This document shows, piece after piece, positions 18,082 to 27,023 of a stretch of DNA of 64,000 nt (the first letter of the stretch is position 1; every line of letters starts with the position of its first letter). The notes below the pieces were generated by a model. It searched no databases. It was given only the letters and a program-made list of their open reading frames with translations, and was not told the DNA's origin. The translations under genes were made by a program, and so were the position numbers. Origin of the DNA: Cupriavidus sp. (GTDB taxonomy: Bacteria > Pseudomonadota > Gammaproteobacteria > Burkholderiales > Burkholderiaceae); NCBI GenBank assembly GCA_031181345.1, contig JAPSLC010000002.1, positions 1-64,000 of the forward strand, in the 5' to 3' direction.

Positions 18082-19284
18082 TTATGCCATCTTGCACTGG
18101 GTCTGCTCGGGCGGCAGGAAGGCCTTGCCGACGCTGATCACGTCGGCGTAGTCGTCCTTGTCCTTCATCTTGCCCTTGGCCTTGCCCTTGAGCAGGTAGT
18201 AGTTCTTCAGCACCTGGTGGTCGGCCGCGCGGATTTCCTCGGGGCCGGTCAGCCCCTCGTACTTGAGCCCTTCCATCGCCGCGATCACGGCCTTGGGGTC
18301 GGCGCTGCCGGCCTTGATCATCGCGTCGAGCATCAGCTTGGTGCAGATGTACGAGCCGGCCAGGCTGTAGTTCGGGTTGGACTTGAAGGTGGCCTTGCAG
18401 CGCTGCACCAGATCGCGGTTCAGCGGCGTGTCGACACCGTGCCAGTATTGCGCGCCGAAATAGACGCCGTCGCACAGGTCCGCGCCCAGCGATTCGAATT
18501 GCTCCAGCCCGGAGGCCCAGGCCAGCAGGATCGTCGTGTTCTTCTTCATGCCGAAGCTGACTGCCTGGCGCAGCGTGTCGGCCGATTGCGAGCCGAAGTT
18601 CAGGATCAGCAGCACGTCGGGCTTGGCCGCGATCGCGTTGGTCAGATAGCCGCTGAATTCCTTCTCGTTGAGCGCGTGGTAGCTGTTGCCCACGTGCTCG
18701 ATGCCCTTCTCCTTGAAGACGTTCTTCGCCGCCGACAGCAAGCCTTCGCCGAACACGTATTGCGGCGTGATGGTGTACCAGCGCTTCGCCTTGGGCATCG
18801 ACTCGATCAGCGGCCGCACGGTGCGCTCGATCGCGCCGTAGGTCGGCACCGACCAGCGGAAGGTCGCGCGGTTGCAATCCTTGCCGGTGATCTCGTCGGC
18901 GCCGGCGGTGGTGACGAAGACCCCGCCGAATTTCTCGGCCTCCTTGCCCATCGCCAGCGATTCCGACGACAGGATGCCGCCGGCGAAGTAGCGCGCGTTC
19001 TTCTGCTGCGCCAGCTCCTGCATCTTGCGCACCGCGGTGGCGGGCTTGCCTTCGGTATCCAGCACGCTGTAGCGCAACGGCTTGCCGAGCACCTTGCCGT
19101 ACTGCTCGACGATCAACTTCATGCCGAGATCGGCGAACTTGCCGTTGGCGGCGAACGGACCGGACATCGGCACCGGGCAACCGAGTTCGATCGCATCGTC
19201 GGCGGCCAGCACGGCACCGGCGCGCAGCAGGGAGGCGGGGACGGCGGCCAGCGCGCCGAGTTTGAGCGCGTCACGACGATTCAA
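18082..19284 (-). CDS. livK: ABC transporter substrate-binding protein (LivK/AmiC-like)
   Basis: 400-residue periplasmic type-I binding protein. The N-terminus MNRRDALKLGALAAVPASLL carries twin arginines followed by a hydrophobic stretch and AAA-like cleavage region near residue 28, consistent with Tat or Sec export. The mature part has two Rossmann-like lobes (IELGCPVPMSGPFAANGKFADLG; SESLAMGKEAEKFGGVFVTT). The start codon is TTG at 19284, chosen because it directly follows a strong ribosome site (AAGGAGTGAGCT). First gene of the livKHMGF-M20-M81 unit, divergent from a GntR regulator. Confidence 0.9.
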   Translation of the reverse strand: MNRRDALKLGALAAVPASLLRAGAVLAADDAIELGCPVPMSGPFAANGKFADLGMKLIVEQYGKVLGKPLRYSVLDTEGKPATAVRKMQELAQQKNARYFAGGILSSESLAMGKEAEKFGGVFVTTAGADEITGKDCNRATFRWSVPTYGAIERTVRPLIESMPKAKRWYTITPQYVFGEGLLSAAKNVFKEKGIEHVGNSYHALNEKEFSGYLTNAIAAKPDVLLILNFGSQSADTLRQAVSFGMKKNTTILLAWASGLEQFESLGADLCDGVYFGAQYWHGVDTPLNRDLVQRCKATFKSNPNYSLAGSYICTKLMLDAMIKAGSADPKAVIAAMEGLKYEGLTGPEEIRAADHQVLKNYYLLKGKAKGKMKDKDDYADVISVGKAFLPPEQTQCKMA

Positions 19285-19607
19285 AGCTCACTCCTTGGAT
19301 CTGTGGGGTCCATCGAAAGGGAAGGTCCGGCACGCGACAGGATCGCAACAGCGCTACAGCAAGAATCGAACCCGTTTATTCTATTTATACGTATAAACTG
19401 GTTGAAGGCATCATAGGAGCCGGTTTGCGCGACTGTCAATGAAGCGCCGGTCAGGGTTTACCTGCGCCCGCGGACGCGCACCGGATGCGCGATGGCGGTG
19501 CGATGCGCACCGCGATGGACCGCTGCATGGATCACTGCGGGACCGCGGGGAGCCGGCAAGGCGCATGCCGCACCGGCATGGCGATCAAACGAAAGGAAGG
19601 ACAATCC
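19285..19607. other. livK-gntR divergent intergenic region (323 bases)
   Basis: Non-coding region with an AT-rich core around 19375-19400 that contains a perfect palindrome, and the ribosome sites of livK (minus) and gntR (plus). Upstream in-frame ATGs of the gntR frame (for example at 19485) lack ribosome sites. No other gene is seen. Confidence 0.6.
19384..19397. promoter_or_regulatory. Perfect 14-bp palindrome, candidate GntR/FadR operator
   Basis: TTTATACGTATAAA is a perfect palindrome 100 bases upstream of livK and about 210 upstream of the GntR gene, in the only AT-rich patch between the divergent genes. FadR-subfamily GntR regulators bind short palindromes in exactly such positions. 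Confidence 0.6.
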
Positions 19608-20447
19608 ATGGTGACGTTCCGCGGCGCGAAGGCGCCGGCTCTGGCGATCCGCAAGCAGAAGCGCGCCGACCTGGTGGCGGAGGAACTGAAGCGCCTGATC
19701 ACCGAGCGCGATCTGAAGCCGGGCGACAAGCTGCCGCAGGAGATCAAGCTGCAGCAGACCTTCGGCGTCAGCAAGAGCACGATCCGCGAAGCGCTCAAGT
19801 CGCTCGAGGTGCAGGGGCTGATCAGCGTCAGCACCGGCCCGGCGGGCGGCGGCACCATCGTCGAGGTGCCGCTGGACCGCACCTTCCAGCTGATGCAGAA
19901 CTATCTGTTCTTCAAGGACGTCGGCATCGCGGACGTCTATACGGTGCGCCGGCTGCTGGAGCCGGAGCTGGCCGCCGGCGCGGTGCCGCATCTGACCGAG
20001 GACGACTTCCGCGCGCTGGAACACACGATCGACCTGTGCGACCCCACCTCCGCCTCGGCCGCGGCGCCGCTGGACCAGCGCCAGGAGGACCTGAGCTTCC
20101 ACGACATCCTGGCCGCGGCCAATCCGAATCCGATGCTGCGTTTCTGCTGCGAGCTGATCAACGAGATGCTGCGGCAGCTGGTGGTGTTCGGCAACGACAC
20201 GCCGGCCTGCGAGCACGAGAAGTTCGGTGCGTCCAACGTCCGCTTCCACAAGAAGATCGTGGCGGCGGCCCGCGCCCGCGACGCCGAGCAGGTGCGCAAG
20301 CTGATGGCCGCGCATATGCAGGACTGCACGCGCCATGTCACGCGGATGAACGGGCGCGTGCACGGGCGACTGGTGCTCGATTCGGAATTGCCGCGCCGTT
20401 CGCTGGTGGTCCGCCCGCGCGATCGCGAGCCCGAGCAGGCGGGTTGA
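19608..20447 (+). CDS. GntR family regulator, FadR subfamily
   Basis: 279-residue regulator: N-terminal winged HTH (about 15-85; LPQEIKLQQTFGVSKSTIRE and the wing GPAGGGTIV) and an all-helical FCD effector domain (about 95-245) with the expected metal-binding Asp/His residues (DVYTVRRLLEPELA, DLSFHDILAAA, FHKKIVAAARARD). The ATG at 19608 is preceded by AAGGAAGGACAATCC. Divergent from the liv-M20-M81 operon and very likely its repressor, probably released by an acidic ligand handled by that pathway (inference). Confidence 0.9.
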   Translation: MVTFRGAKAPALAIRKQKRADLVAEELKRLITERDLKPGDKLPQEIKLQQTFGVSKSTIREALKSLEVQGLISVSTGPAGGGTIVEVPLDRTFQLMQNYLFFKDVGIADVYTVRRLLEPELAAGAVPHLTEDDFRALEHTIDLCDPTSASAAAPLDQRQEDLSFHDILAAANPNPMLRFCCELINEMLRQLVVFGNDTPACEHEKFGASNVRFHKKIVAAARARDAEQVRKLMAAHMQDCTRHVTRMNGRVHGRLVLDSELPRRSLVVRPRDREPEQAG

Positions 20448-20478
20448 GAACGCGCGTCGGGCGCGCGGTGTCTTGTCT

Positions 20479-21579
20479 CTATTCGGCCTTGATGCCGTTC
20501 GCGCGGATCAGCTCGGCCCAGCTCGCGGTTTCTTCCCGGATTCGTGTCGCCAGCGCTTCCGGCGTGCTCGCCTGCGGCTCCATGCCCTGGCGCTGCAAGT
20601 CCGCCCGCACCGCCGGCGTCGCGAGAACGGTGCGCACCGCCTCGTGCAACCGCGCGACCGTCTCGGCCGGCGTCGCGCGCGGAGCCAGCATCGCGTACCA
20701 CGAACTGACCTCGATACCGGCCATGCCCTGCTCCGCCATCGATGGGATGTTCGGCGCGGCAGGCGAGCGCCTGGCCTGCGTCACGGCGAGCGCGCGCAGC
20801 GCGCCCGACTGGATGAACGGCGCCAGCGTCGGCAGCGTGCCGAGCAGGATCGGCACCTGGCCGCCGACCACATCGTTCAGCGCCTGCGTCGTGCCCTTGT
20901 ACGGAACATGCAGCAGTGCCACGCCGGCCTTCTGGCGAAACAGCTCGCCGGCCAGATGCAGTCCGCTGCCGACGCCGGGGCTGGCATAGCCGAGCGGCGT
21001 GCCGTCGCGCTGGGCAGTCCTCGCCAGCGCGACCAGGTCGGCGACCGAGTTCGCCTTGACCGACGGATGGACCGCCAGCACGTTCGGCGAACTGGCCAGC
21101 AGCGACACCGGCCGGAAGTCGCGCTCGACGCGGTAGGGCAGCTGCGGCATCAGCGTCGGATAGATCGTCAGATTGCCGGCGGGCGCGATCAACACCGTAC
21201 AACCGTCGCCGGCCGCGCGCCGCACCGCGTCGATGCCGATATTGCCGTTCGCGCCCGGCTTGTTGTCGACGATCACGGTGCGGCCCTGGCCGCGCTGCAT
21301 GCCGTGGGCCAGCGTGCGGGCCAGCAGATCGGCCGGGCCGCCGGCGGGGAACGGCACCACGATGCGGGTCGTCGCGCAGGCCGTGGCGGCATGGGCCGGC
21401 GGCGTGCCGGCCGCGATGGCGGCCGTCAGGACAGAGGTTGCGACAACGGTCGCGGCAAAGGTCGGGGCGAAGGTGCGGCGCGGCTGCATTGGCCGATGGT
21501 TCGCCGCCGCCGTCGTTGCCTCCACTGTCGCCGCGACTATCGCAGCCACCGTCCCCGCCTGGGGCATGCCCCGCTTCAT
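20479..21579 (-). CDS. Bug/TctC family periplasmic binding protein
   Basis: 366-residue extracytoplasmic binding protein of the tripartite tricarboxylate (Bug) family. The conserved core starts with TRIVVPFPAGGPADLLARTLA and includes VDNKPGANGNIG and YASPGVGSGLHLAGELF, the usual ligand-binding loops. The start at 21579 has a good ribosome site (AGGAGAGCACG), which gives an unusual Ala/Thr-rich extension of about 30 residues before the true signal peptide (about 31-65); the ATG at 21489 would remove it but has no ribosome site. Downstream of an IclR regulator (49 bases). No TctAB membrane genes are nearby, as for most orphan Bug proteins. Confidence 0.87.
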   Translation of the reverse strand: MKRGMPQAGTVAAIVAATVEATTAAANHRPMQPRRTFAPTFAATVVATSVLTAAIAAGTPPAHAATACATTRIVVPFPAGGPADLLARTLAHGMQRGQGRTVIVDNKPGANGNIGIDAVRRAAGDGCTVLIAPAGNLTIYPTLMPQLPYRVERDFRPVSLLASSPNVLAVHPSVKANSVADLVALARTAQRDGTPLGYASPGVGSGLHLAGELFRQKAGVALLHVPYKGTTQALNDVVGGQVPILLGTLPTLAPFIQSGALRALAVTQARRSPAAPNIPSMAEQGMAGIEVSSWYAMLAPRATPAETVARLHEAVRTVLATPAVRADLQRQGMEPQASTPEALATRIREETASWAELIRANGIKAE

Positions 21580-21628
21580 CGTGCTCTCCTGCGTCCGCGG
21601 CCAGTCGGCCGCTCTTTCCGATTGGCGG

Positions 21629-22459
21629 CTAGCCGCGATGCAGCGGCACCACCTTGCCCTCGTCCTGCGGCCGATAGTCGAGCAGGCGCGACAGCTCGAG
21701 CGCCGCGCCCCGTACCTTCTCGACCAGCGTATCGAGCCTGGTCGGATCGATCTTCGCCGCCGGAATGGTCACGCCCATCGCCGCCACCACCTTGCCGCTG
21801 CGATCGCGCACCGGCGCGGCGATGCTCGAAATGCTGGCCTCGAAGAAGCCTTCCTGCAGCACATAGCCGCGCTCGCGGTCGCGCTGCACCATGTCGAACA
21901 ATTCCTCGACCGTCCTCGGCGTGCTGTCGGAGAACACTTCGAGCTGCGGCTCCGGATAGAGCTGCCGCAACTCGGCCATGGTCAGGTCCTCGAGCAGCAC
22001 GCGTCCCAGCACGGTGGCGTGCGCCGGCAGCCGTGTGCCGACGTTGACGGTGCTGGCGAACGGCGTCGGCGCCGCCGACTTGGCCACATAGACGATTGAG
22101 CGGCCGTCGCGCACCACCAGATTGCAGGGCAGCTGGATGTCGTCGCGCAGCCGCTCCAGCAGCGGCCGGCCCAGTTCGGTCAGCTCCAGCGAGGCCAGGT
22201 ATTCGAAGCCCAGCCGCAACACGGCCATGCCGAGCCTGAATTCGCGCCCGCCATCGGTGCGCTCGACGAAGCCCATCATCTCCAGCGTGGCCAGCAGGCG
22301 GAACACGGTCGAGCGCGGAATCTGCAGGCGCCGCGCCAGTTCGGCCGCCGACAGCGTGCGGTCGGTACGGCTGAACTCGCCGAGCAGCCGCAGGCCGCGC
22401 TCCAGGCCGGGCACGATGTACCGTTCCTGGGAATCGTCAGGCAAGGAAGCGTTGTTCAT
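21629..22459 (-). CDS. IclR family transcriptional regulator (paralogue 1)
   Basis: 276-residue IclR regulator with winged HTH (about 15-75; LSAAELARRLQIPRSTVFRLLATLE) and C-terminal GAF-like effector domain (about 90-265). It is strikingly similar along its length to the IclR protein at 31924-32745, with nearly the same recognition helix, so both may bind the same operator. The ATG at 22459 was preferred to 22510 because it gives the usual spacing to the HTH; both ribosome sites are weak. Forms a unit with the Bug gene downstream and is divergent from a MarR gene. Confidence 0.92.
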   Translation of the reverse strand: MNNASLPDDSQERYIVPGLERGLRLLGEFSRTDRTLSAAELARRLQIPRSTVFRLLATLEMMGFVERTDGGREFRLGMAVLRLGFEYLASLELTELGRPLLERLRDDIQLPCNLVVRDGRSIVYVAKSAAPTPFASTVNVGTRLPAHATVLGRVLLEDLTMAELRQLYPEPQLEVFSDSTPRTVEELFDMVQRDRERGYVLQEGFFEASISSIAAPVRDRSGKVVAAMGVTIPAAKIDPTRLDTLVEKVRGAALELSRLLDYRPQDEGKVVPLHRG

Positions 22460-22676
22460 GATCGGTTCTCGAATTCTCGGGTGCGTTCCATCCAGATAAT
22501 CGACACTCATATAACACGCCGACGCGGGGAACGGAAAGCACCGAGCGGCCCCGTCTCCTTTGTGGAATGGCGCGCGACTTCAGAATCGCTGCCTTCGCCG
22601 CGCCGCATCCGATCTGTAGCCGCCGATCCCTGTGCGACAATCGCCGCCCATCTCCCCTTGGATCCAGGCCGATACG

Positions 22677-23234
22677 ATGAAGACATCTGCAGAGGTCAGC
22701 CGCCAGGGCGCCGCCGAAACACGCGAGGCGCGCACGCCCTGGACCGGGCTCGATGAACAGGGAACCGGCCTGACGGTCGACGATTTCCTGACCACGATGC
22801 TGAGTCAACTGGTCAACGCGTTGCGGCGGACCGTGACCCAGCCCTATGCCGAACAGTTCGACCTGACCGTGCCGGAATGGCGCCTGCTGGCGCTGCTGGC
22901 GCATGCGGGGGAACTGCCGTTCGCCGAACTGGTGGTGCAGTCGACCTCGGACAAGGCCCTGGTCAGCCGCACGCTGCGCCTGCTCGAACAGCGCGGGCTG
23001 GTGAAGCTGACCAGCGCAGGCAATACGCCCCGCAAGAAGCTGTTCTGCAGCATCACGTGCGCCGGCATGGCCCTGCACGACCAGGTCATTCCGCTGGCGC
23101 GGCGCCATCAGGCCGCGGTACTCCGCTTGCTGGACACCGGGGAGCGCGAGGCGCTGTATCGGGCGCTGCGGAAATTGCATGTGCAATGCGTGATGGGCCC
23201 GGGGGTGGACCCGAGTAGCGCGATCGCAAAGTAG
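22677..23234 (+). CDS. MarR family transcriptional regulator
   Basis: 185-residue winged-helix regulator. Recognisable MarR core at about 40-150: LTVPEWRLLALLAHAGELPFAELV, the recognition helix region SDKALVSRTLRLLEQRGLV and the wing (LTSAGNTPRKKLFCSIT). A charged N-terminal extension of about 35 residues precedes it. The ATG at 22677 was chosen; the ribosome site is weak. Divergent from the IclR1 gene and convergent with the MFS carrier. A role in aromatic-acid response is common for the family but not shown here. Confidence 0.87.
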   Translation: MKTSAEVSRQGAAETREARTPWTGLDEQGTGLTVDDFLTTMLSQLVNALRRTVTQPYAEQFDLTVPEWRLLALLAHAGELPFAELVVQSTSDKALVSRTLRLLEQRGLVKLTSAGNTPRKKLFCSITCAGMALHDQVIPLARRHQAAVLRLLDTGEREALYRALRKLHVQCVMGPGVDPSSAIAK

Positions 23235-23254
23235 GACACGGCGTCGTCACCGTG

Positions 23255-23335
23255 CATGCGAGGGCCCAGCGGCTTTGGCACCTGGCCGCCGAGCAAGTCG
23301 CCGGATTTCCGCCTGCGCGGGAACGACGAGATGGG
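23255..23335. repeat. Degenerate copy of the long hairpin repeat
   Basis: Between convergent marR and the MFS gene, GGGCCCAGCGGCTTTGG and TGCGCGGGAACGACG match parts of the REP-like elements at 52687-52757 and 61078-61147, with a diverged middle. It looks like an old, disrupted copy. Confidence 0.5.
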
Positions 23336-23344
23336 ACAGCGCTT

Positions 23345-24865
23345 TCACGCCTCGAGCTGCTCCAGCACCTTGCCCTTGGTCTCGATGCCGAGCCAGTGCA
23401 CCGTCAGCGCCGCCGCGAACGGCACCAGCGCGAGCGCATAGAAGGCGCTGCTCAGGTCGCCGCTGCCGATGGTGCTGGCGATCAGCGTCGGCGCGAAGAT
23501 CGCCGCGATCTTCAGCCAGGCGCCGCCGAATCCGCAGCCCATCGCCCGCACGCTGGTCGGATACAGCTCCGGCGTATAGACATAGGCGGTGATGAAGCCG
23601 CTGGCGAGGAAACCCATCGCGAACGCGCACAGGGTCGCCACCACATAGACCGACTGCGCATGCAGCAGCCCGGCCAGCGCCAGCGACAGCGCGCACAGCA
23701 CGAACGACACGTTGATCACCGGCTTGCGGCCGACCTTGTCGACCACCATCGCGCAGACCAGCGAGCCGACCACGCCCAGCACCGAAGCCCCGGCCGCCAG
23801 GTTCAGCGCCAGTTGCAGCGGCGCATGATAGACCGTCTTGTAGATCGTCGGCAGCCAGGTCGACAGGCCGTACTGGATGAAGCCGCAGGTCGCCCACAGC
23901 ATCCACACCGCCAGCGTGCGGCCCCGGTAGGGACCGCTGAGCAGATCGCGCACGCGCCGCTTCGGGTGCCGGGCGGCCATCGCATCGAACGCGGCGACAT
24001 CGCCGACCGGCGGCAGCGGCGTGCGCGCATGCGATTCGAAGGCGCGCACCGCGCGGTCCGCCTCGGCCATGCGATTCTTCTCGGCCAGCCAGCGCGGCGA
24101 CTCGGGAATGATCTTGCGCAGCACGAAGAACAGCACGATCGGCACGCCGCCGATGAAGTACATCACCTCCCAGCCGTAGCGCGGCACCAGCCACGCACCG
24201 GCACCGTTCGATACCAGCAGGCCGATCGGGAACACCACCTCGTACAGCAGCACGAAACGCCCGCGGCCATGCGCGCGCGTGACCTCGTTGATATAAGTCG
24301 CCGCGACCGGGAGCTCGCCGCCGAGGCCCAGGCCCTGCACGATCCGCAGCAGCGCGAAGAGCTCGAACGACGGCGCAAAGCCGCAGGCGATGCTCATCAG
24401 GCCGATGATGCCGGCGCTCCAGGCGATCGAGTGCAGCCGGCCATAGCGCTCGGCCAGCCACGGGAAGAACAGCGCGCCGACCAGTTGCCCGACCGAGGGC
24501 GCGGCGATCAGGAAGCCGATCTGGCCCGGCGTCAGTGACCACTGCGCGATCAGCAGCGGCAGCGTGGCCGCGATCGCGATCACGTCGAAGCCGTCGAAGA
24601 AGGTCGCCAGCCCGATCAGCAGCCGCGCCTTCACGTGCATCAGGTTGTTCGGCAGACGCTCGATGCGGGCGACAATCTGGCCGCGGGTCACGCCACCCGC
24701 GGCTTCGGCGGCCGTGGCGTTCGTGGCGCTCGTGGCGTTCGTGGCGTTCGTGGCGGACGTGCCAGCACCAGCGCCGGTGGCCTCACCGTCCGCGCCGCCG
24801 CGAAACATGGCCGTGGCCGGCCCTGGAACACTGGCGGGGGCCAGCTCTTGTCTTTCTGTCAACAC
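23345..24865 (-). CDS. MFS transporter, aromatic acid/sugar porter-like
   Basis: 506-residue major facilitator with about 12 helices. The sequence FFDGFDVIAIAATLPLL in helix 1 (with the conserved DGFD motif), the loop WLAERYGRLH and the PESPRWL motif in the middle loop are typical of 4-hydroxybenzoate/benzoate and sugar porters. An N-terminal hydrophilic extension of about 65 residues contains (S/N)AT repeats from a 9-base tandem repeat. The start is GTG at 24865 with AGGAAG upstream; ATG at 24808 is an alternative. Last gene of the catabolic operon, so the likely inner-membrane importer of its substrate. Confidence 0.88.
   Translation of the reverse strand: MLTERQELAPASVPGPATAMFRGGADGEATGAGAGTSATNATNATSATNATAAEAAGGVTRGQIVARIERLPNNLMHVKARLLIGLATFFDGFDVIAIAATLPLLIAQWSLTPGQIGFLIAAPSVGQLVGALFFPWLAERYGRLHSIAWSAGIIGLMSIACGFAPSFELFALLRIVQGLGLGGELPVAATYINEVTRAHGRGRFVLLYEVVFPIGLLVSNGAGAWLVPRYGWEVMYFIGGVPIVLFFVLRKIIPESPRWLAEKNRMAEADRAVRAFESHARTPLPPVGDVAAFDAMAARHPKRRVRDLLSGPYRGRTLAVWMLWATCGFIQYGLSTWLPTIYKTVYHAPLQLALNLAAGASVLGVVGSLVCAMVVDKVGRKPVINVSFVLCALSLALAGLLHAQSVYVVATLCAFAMGFLASGFITAYVYTPELYPTSVRAMGCGFGGAWLKIAAIFAPTLIASTIGSGDLSSAFYALALVPFAAALTVHWLGIETKGKVLEQLEA
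24713..24757. repeat. 5 x 9-bp tandem repeat inside the MFS gene
   Basis: Five units close to CGTGGCGTT, in frame with the MFS carrier, encode a repeated (T/S)(N/A)A(T) pattern in the hydrophilic N-terminal extension before the first membrane helix. Confidence 0.8.
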
Positions 24866-25017
24866 GATGCTTGCTTCCTGAAATTGCCATGGCCGGTCCG
24901 CGGCCGTGGCGCGGACCTGTTGTGGGAAGGGACGGTGAGGGGACGAAACCGGCGGCGCCGCGGGACACGGCGCGCCACGAAGCGATGCGGTTTGAACCCG
25001 CCTACCGGGCTGCCCGG

Positions 25018-25974
25018 CTACAGATCCAGCACCAGCCGCTTGCCCTTGCAGCCCGACACGCAGACCATCATCGACTGGTTGGCGGCGCGTTCGGCCTTGC
25101 TGAGCACGCCGTCGCGATGGTCTGGCTCCCCCTCCAGCACGCGCGTCTCGCAGGAACCGCAGACGCCTTCGCGGCAGCTGTAGTCGACCGCGATGCCCGC
25201 TTCGAGCAGCGCGTCGAGCAGCGACTTGCCGGCCGGCACCTTGACCTCCATACCCGACTGCGCGAGCGACACCGCGTATTCGCCTTCCTGCACCGCCTCC
25301 ACCGACGGGTCCGCGGCGAAGCGCTCGATATGGACGTTCGGATAGCCGTGCGCCTCGCAGGCGGACTCGAAGGCCTGCAGCATCGGGCCGGGGCCGCAGC
25401 AGTAGAAGTGCGTGCCCGGGTCCTGTCCGGCCAGCATGCCGGCCAGGTCGGGCGGGCCACCGGCCTCGGCGTCGAAATGCAGGCGCACCGCATCGCCATA
25501 GGCCTGCAGTTCGGCGACGAAGGCCGCCTCCTCGCGGGAACGCGCGCAGTAGAGCAGCGTAAAGGGGCGGCCGAGCTGATGCAGGCGGCGGGCCATGCAG
25601 ACGATCGGCGTCACGCCGATGCCGCCGGCGACCAGCACCGTATGCGAGGCGGTCTCGTCGAGTCCGAAGTTGTTGCGCGGCGCGCCGACCGGCAGCGTGG
25701 CGCCGACGCGCAGCTGCTCATGGATATAGCGCGAGCCGCCCCGGCTGCCGCGATCGAGCAGCACGCCGACGGTATAGCTGTGCCGTGCTTCCGGCGCGCC
25801 GCACAGCGAATAGCTGCGCACCAGGCCGTTGCCCAGATGCAGGTCGATATGGGCGCCGGGGCTGAATTCCGGCAAGGCGGCCCCCGCGGGGTCCTGCAGT
25901 TCGATGCTGACGACGCCGCGGGCTTCGTAGCGCATGGCCTGCACGCGCATCGTCAGGGTGGGGCTGGCACTCAT
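25018..25974 (-). CDS. PDR/VanB-type oxygenase reductase (FMN, NAD, plant-type 2Fe-2S)
   Basis: 318-residue phthalate-dioxygenase-reductase-type protein. Domains: flavin-binding barrel (about 1-105, RSYSLCG), NAD-binding domain (about 110-225, VAGGIGVTPI and CCGPGPML) and a C-terminal plant-type [2Fe-2S] ferredoxin (about 235-318) with ligands in CREGVCGSC and a distal Cys in MVCVSGC. It passes electrons from NADH to a Rieske oxygenase. The start has a good ribosome site (GAAGGAAGTGTG). Its probable partner, the Rieske oxygenase, lies 8 kb upstream in the same operon rather than adjacent. Confidence 0.93.
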   Translation of the reverse strand: MSASPTLTMRVQAMRYEARGVVSIELQDPAGAALPEFSPGAHIDLHLGNGLVRSYSLCGAPEARHSYTVGVLLDRGSRGGSRYIHEQLRVGATLPVGAPRNNFGLDETASHTVLVAGGIGVTPIVCMARRLHQLGRPFTLLYCARSREEAAFVAELQAYGDAVRLHFDAEAGGPPDLAGMLAGQDPGTHFYCCGPGPMLQAFESACEAHGYPNVHIERFAADPSVEAVQEGEYAVSLAQSGMEVKVPAGKSLLDALLEAGIAVDYSCREGVCGSCETRVLEGEPDHRDGVLSKAERAANQSMMVCVSGCKGKRLVLDL

Positions 25975-26016
25975 CACACTTCCTTCTGAATCCATTCGCG
26001 CCGGAAGGCGCCGTCT

Positions 26017-26991
26017 TCAACGTTTCTCGGTCAGGAACTTCCCTTCCGGGCCGCCGGCATTCTTCTGGCGGCGGGTATTGCCGTCGATGCCGCCTTCGAT
26101 GGCCCATTCGGCAAACATCGTCGGCCCCGGCTCGAATTCGCGCGGCTCCCAGTGGGCATCGCAGTGATCCTCGTCCGCGTAGTACTCGATCAGGCCGCCG
26201 GCCGGGTTCCTGAAGTACCAGAAGTAGGCCGACGAGATCGGATGGCGGCCCGGGCCGAGCTGCGTCTCCCAGCCGGTGCGGGACATGTGCATGCCGCCGC
26301 CGAACACCTCGTGGATGTCGCGCACGGTGAACGCGACATGGTTCAGCCCGCTCTTGGGCTGCGGCAGTTGCAGCAGGAACAGGTCGTGATGACCGCCCTC
26401 GTCGGCGCAGCGCAGGAAGGCGCCGCGGCCCGGATAGCGGTCCGACGCGACGAAGCCGAATTTCTCGGTGTAGAAGCGCTCGGTGGCATCGACGTCCTTG
26501 ACGAAGAACACCACGTGGCCGACTTCGATCGGCGTGGCGCGCTCGTAGATCGGCCCGCGCTGGTTCACGCGCGGCTTCGCGCTCCAGGTGTTCATCGCCG
26601 CGCATTCGACCTCGACGTCGCGCTTGCGGGTCAGCTGGAAACGCACGGCCAGGCCGTTCGGGTCGGTGCAGCCGATGCGCGTCTCGTCGCCGCTGCCCTG
26701 GCGGACGAAGCCGTCTTCGCCGGCAATCGCCCCGGCGATGCGCTCCAGCGCGGCAGGCGTATCGACGCCCCAGACCACCTCGCGCAGCGTCGGGCCGGCC
26801 TCGATCGCCGGCGGCAGCGCGGGATCGTCGATGCGGCGCACCAGCACGCGGCAGCCGTTCAGCGTCTCGAAGTCCAGCCCTTGCGCATCGTCGCGCTTCA
26901 GGATCAAACCCCAATCGTTGAAGAAGCCGCGGCAGGCGTCGAAATCGTCGGCGCCGTAGACGATCTCGTCGATGCCCAGTACTTGATTCAT
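26017..26991 (-). CDS. Type I extradiol (VOC-fold) ring-cleavage dioxygenase
   Basis: 324-residue protein with two vicinal-oxygen-chelate domains. The C-terminal domain keeps the Fe(II) triad expected for extradiol dioxygenases: His in EVGHVVFFV, His in LNHVAFTV and Glu in GLIEYYADED. The N-terminal domain (MNQVLGIDEIVYGADDFDACRGFFNDWG) lacks them, as in two-domain enzymes such as BphC. It would open a catechol-like ring next to one hydroxyl. Start ATG at 26991 follows CTGGAGACCGAC. Sits between the reductase and aldehyde dehydrogenase genes of the catabolic operon. A non-oxygenase VOC role is possible but the intact triad argues against it. Confidence 0.85.
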   Translation of the reverse strand: MNQVLGIDEIVYGADDFDACRGFFNDWGLILKRDDAQGLDFETLNGCRVLVRRIDDPALPPAIEAGPTLREVVWGVDTPAALERIAGAIAGEDGFVRQGSGDETRIGCTDPNGLAVRFQLTRKRDVEVECAAMNTWSAKPRVNQRGPIYERATPIEVGHVVFFVKDVDATERFYTEKFGFVASDRYPGRGAFLRCADEGGHHDLFLLQLPQPKSGLNHVAFTVRDIHEVFGGGMHMSRTGWETQLGPGRHPISSAYFWYFRNPAGGLIEYYADEDHCDAHWEPREFEPGPTMFAEWAIEGGIDGNTRRQKNAGGPEGKFLTEKR

Positions 26992-27023
26992 GTCGGTCTC
27001 CAGCGGCCGCCGCCGGCTCAATT

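Noticed and set aside
22485..22520. Possible copy of the GTTYYATATATGRAAC operator upstream of the first IclR gene
   Set aside because: Only about 10 of 16 positions match in each half and the spacing is 17 rather than 19 bases, so it was not listed as a site.
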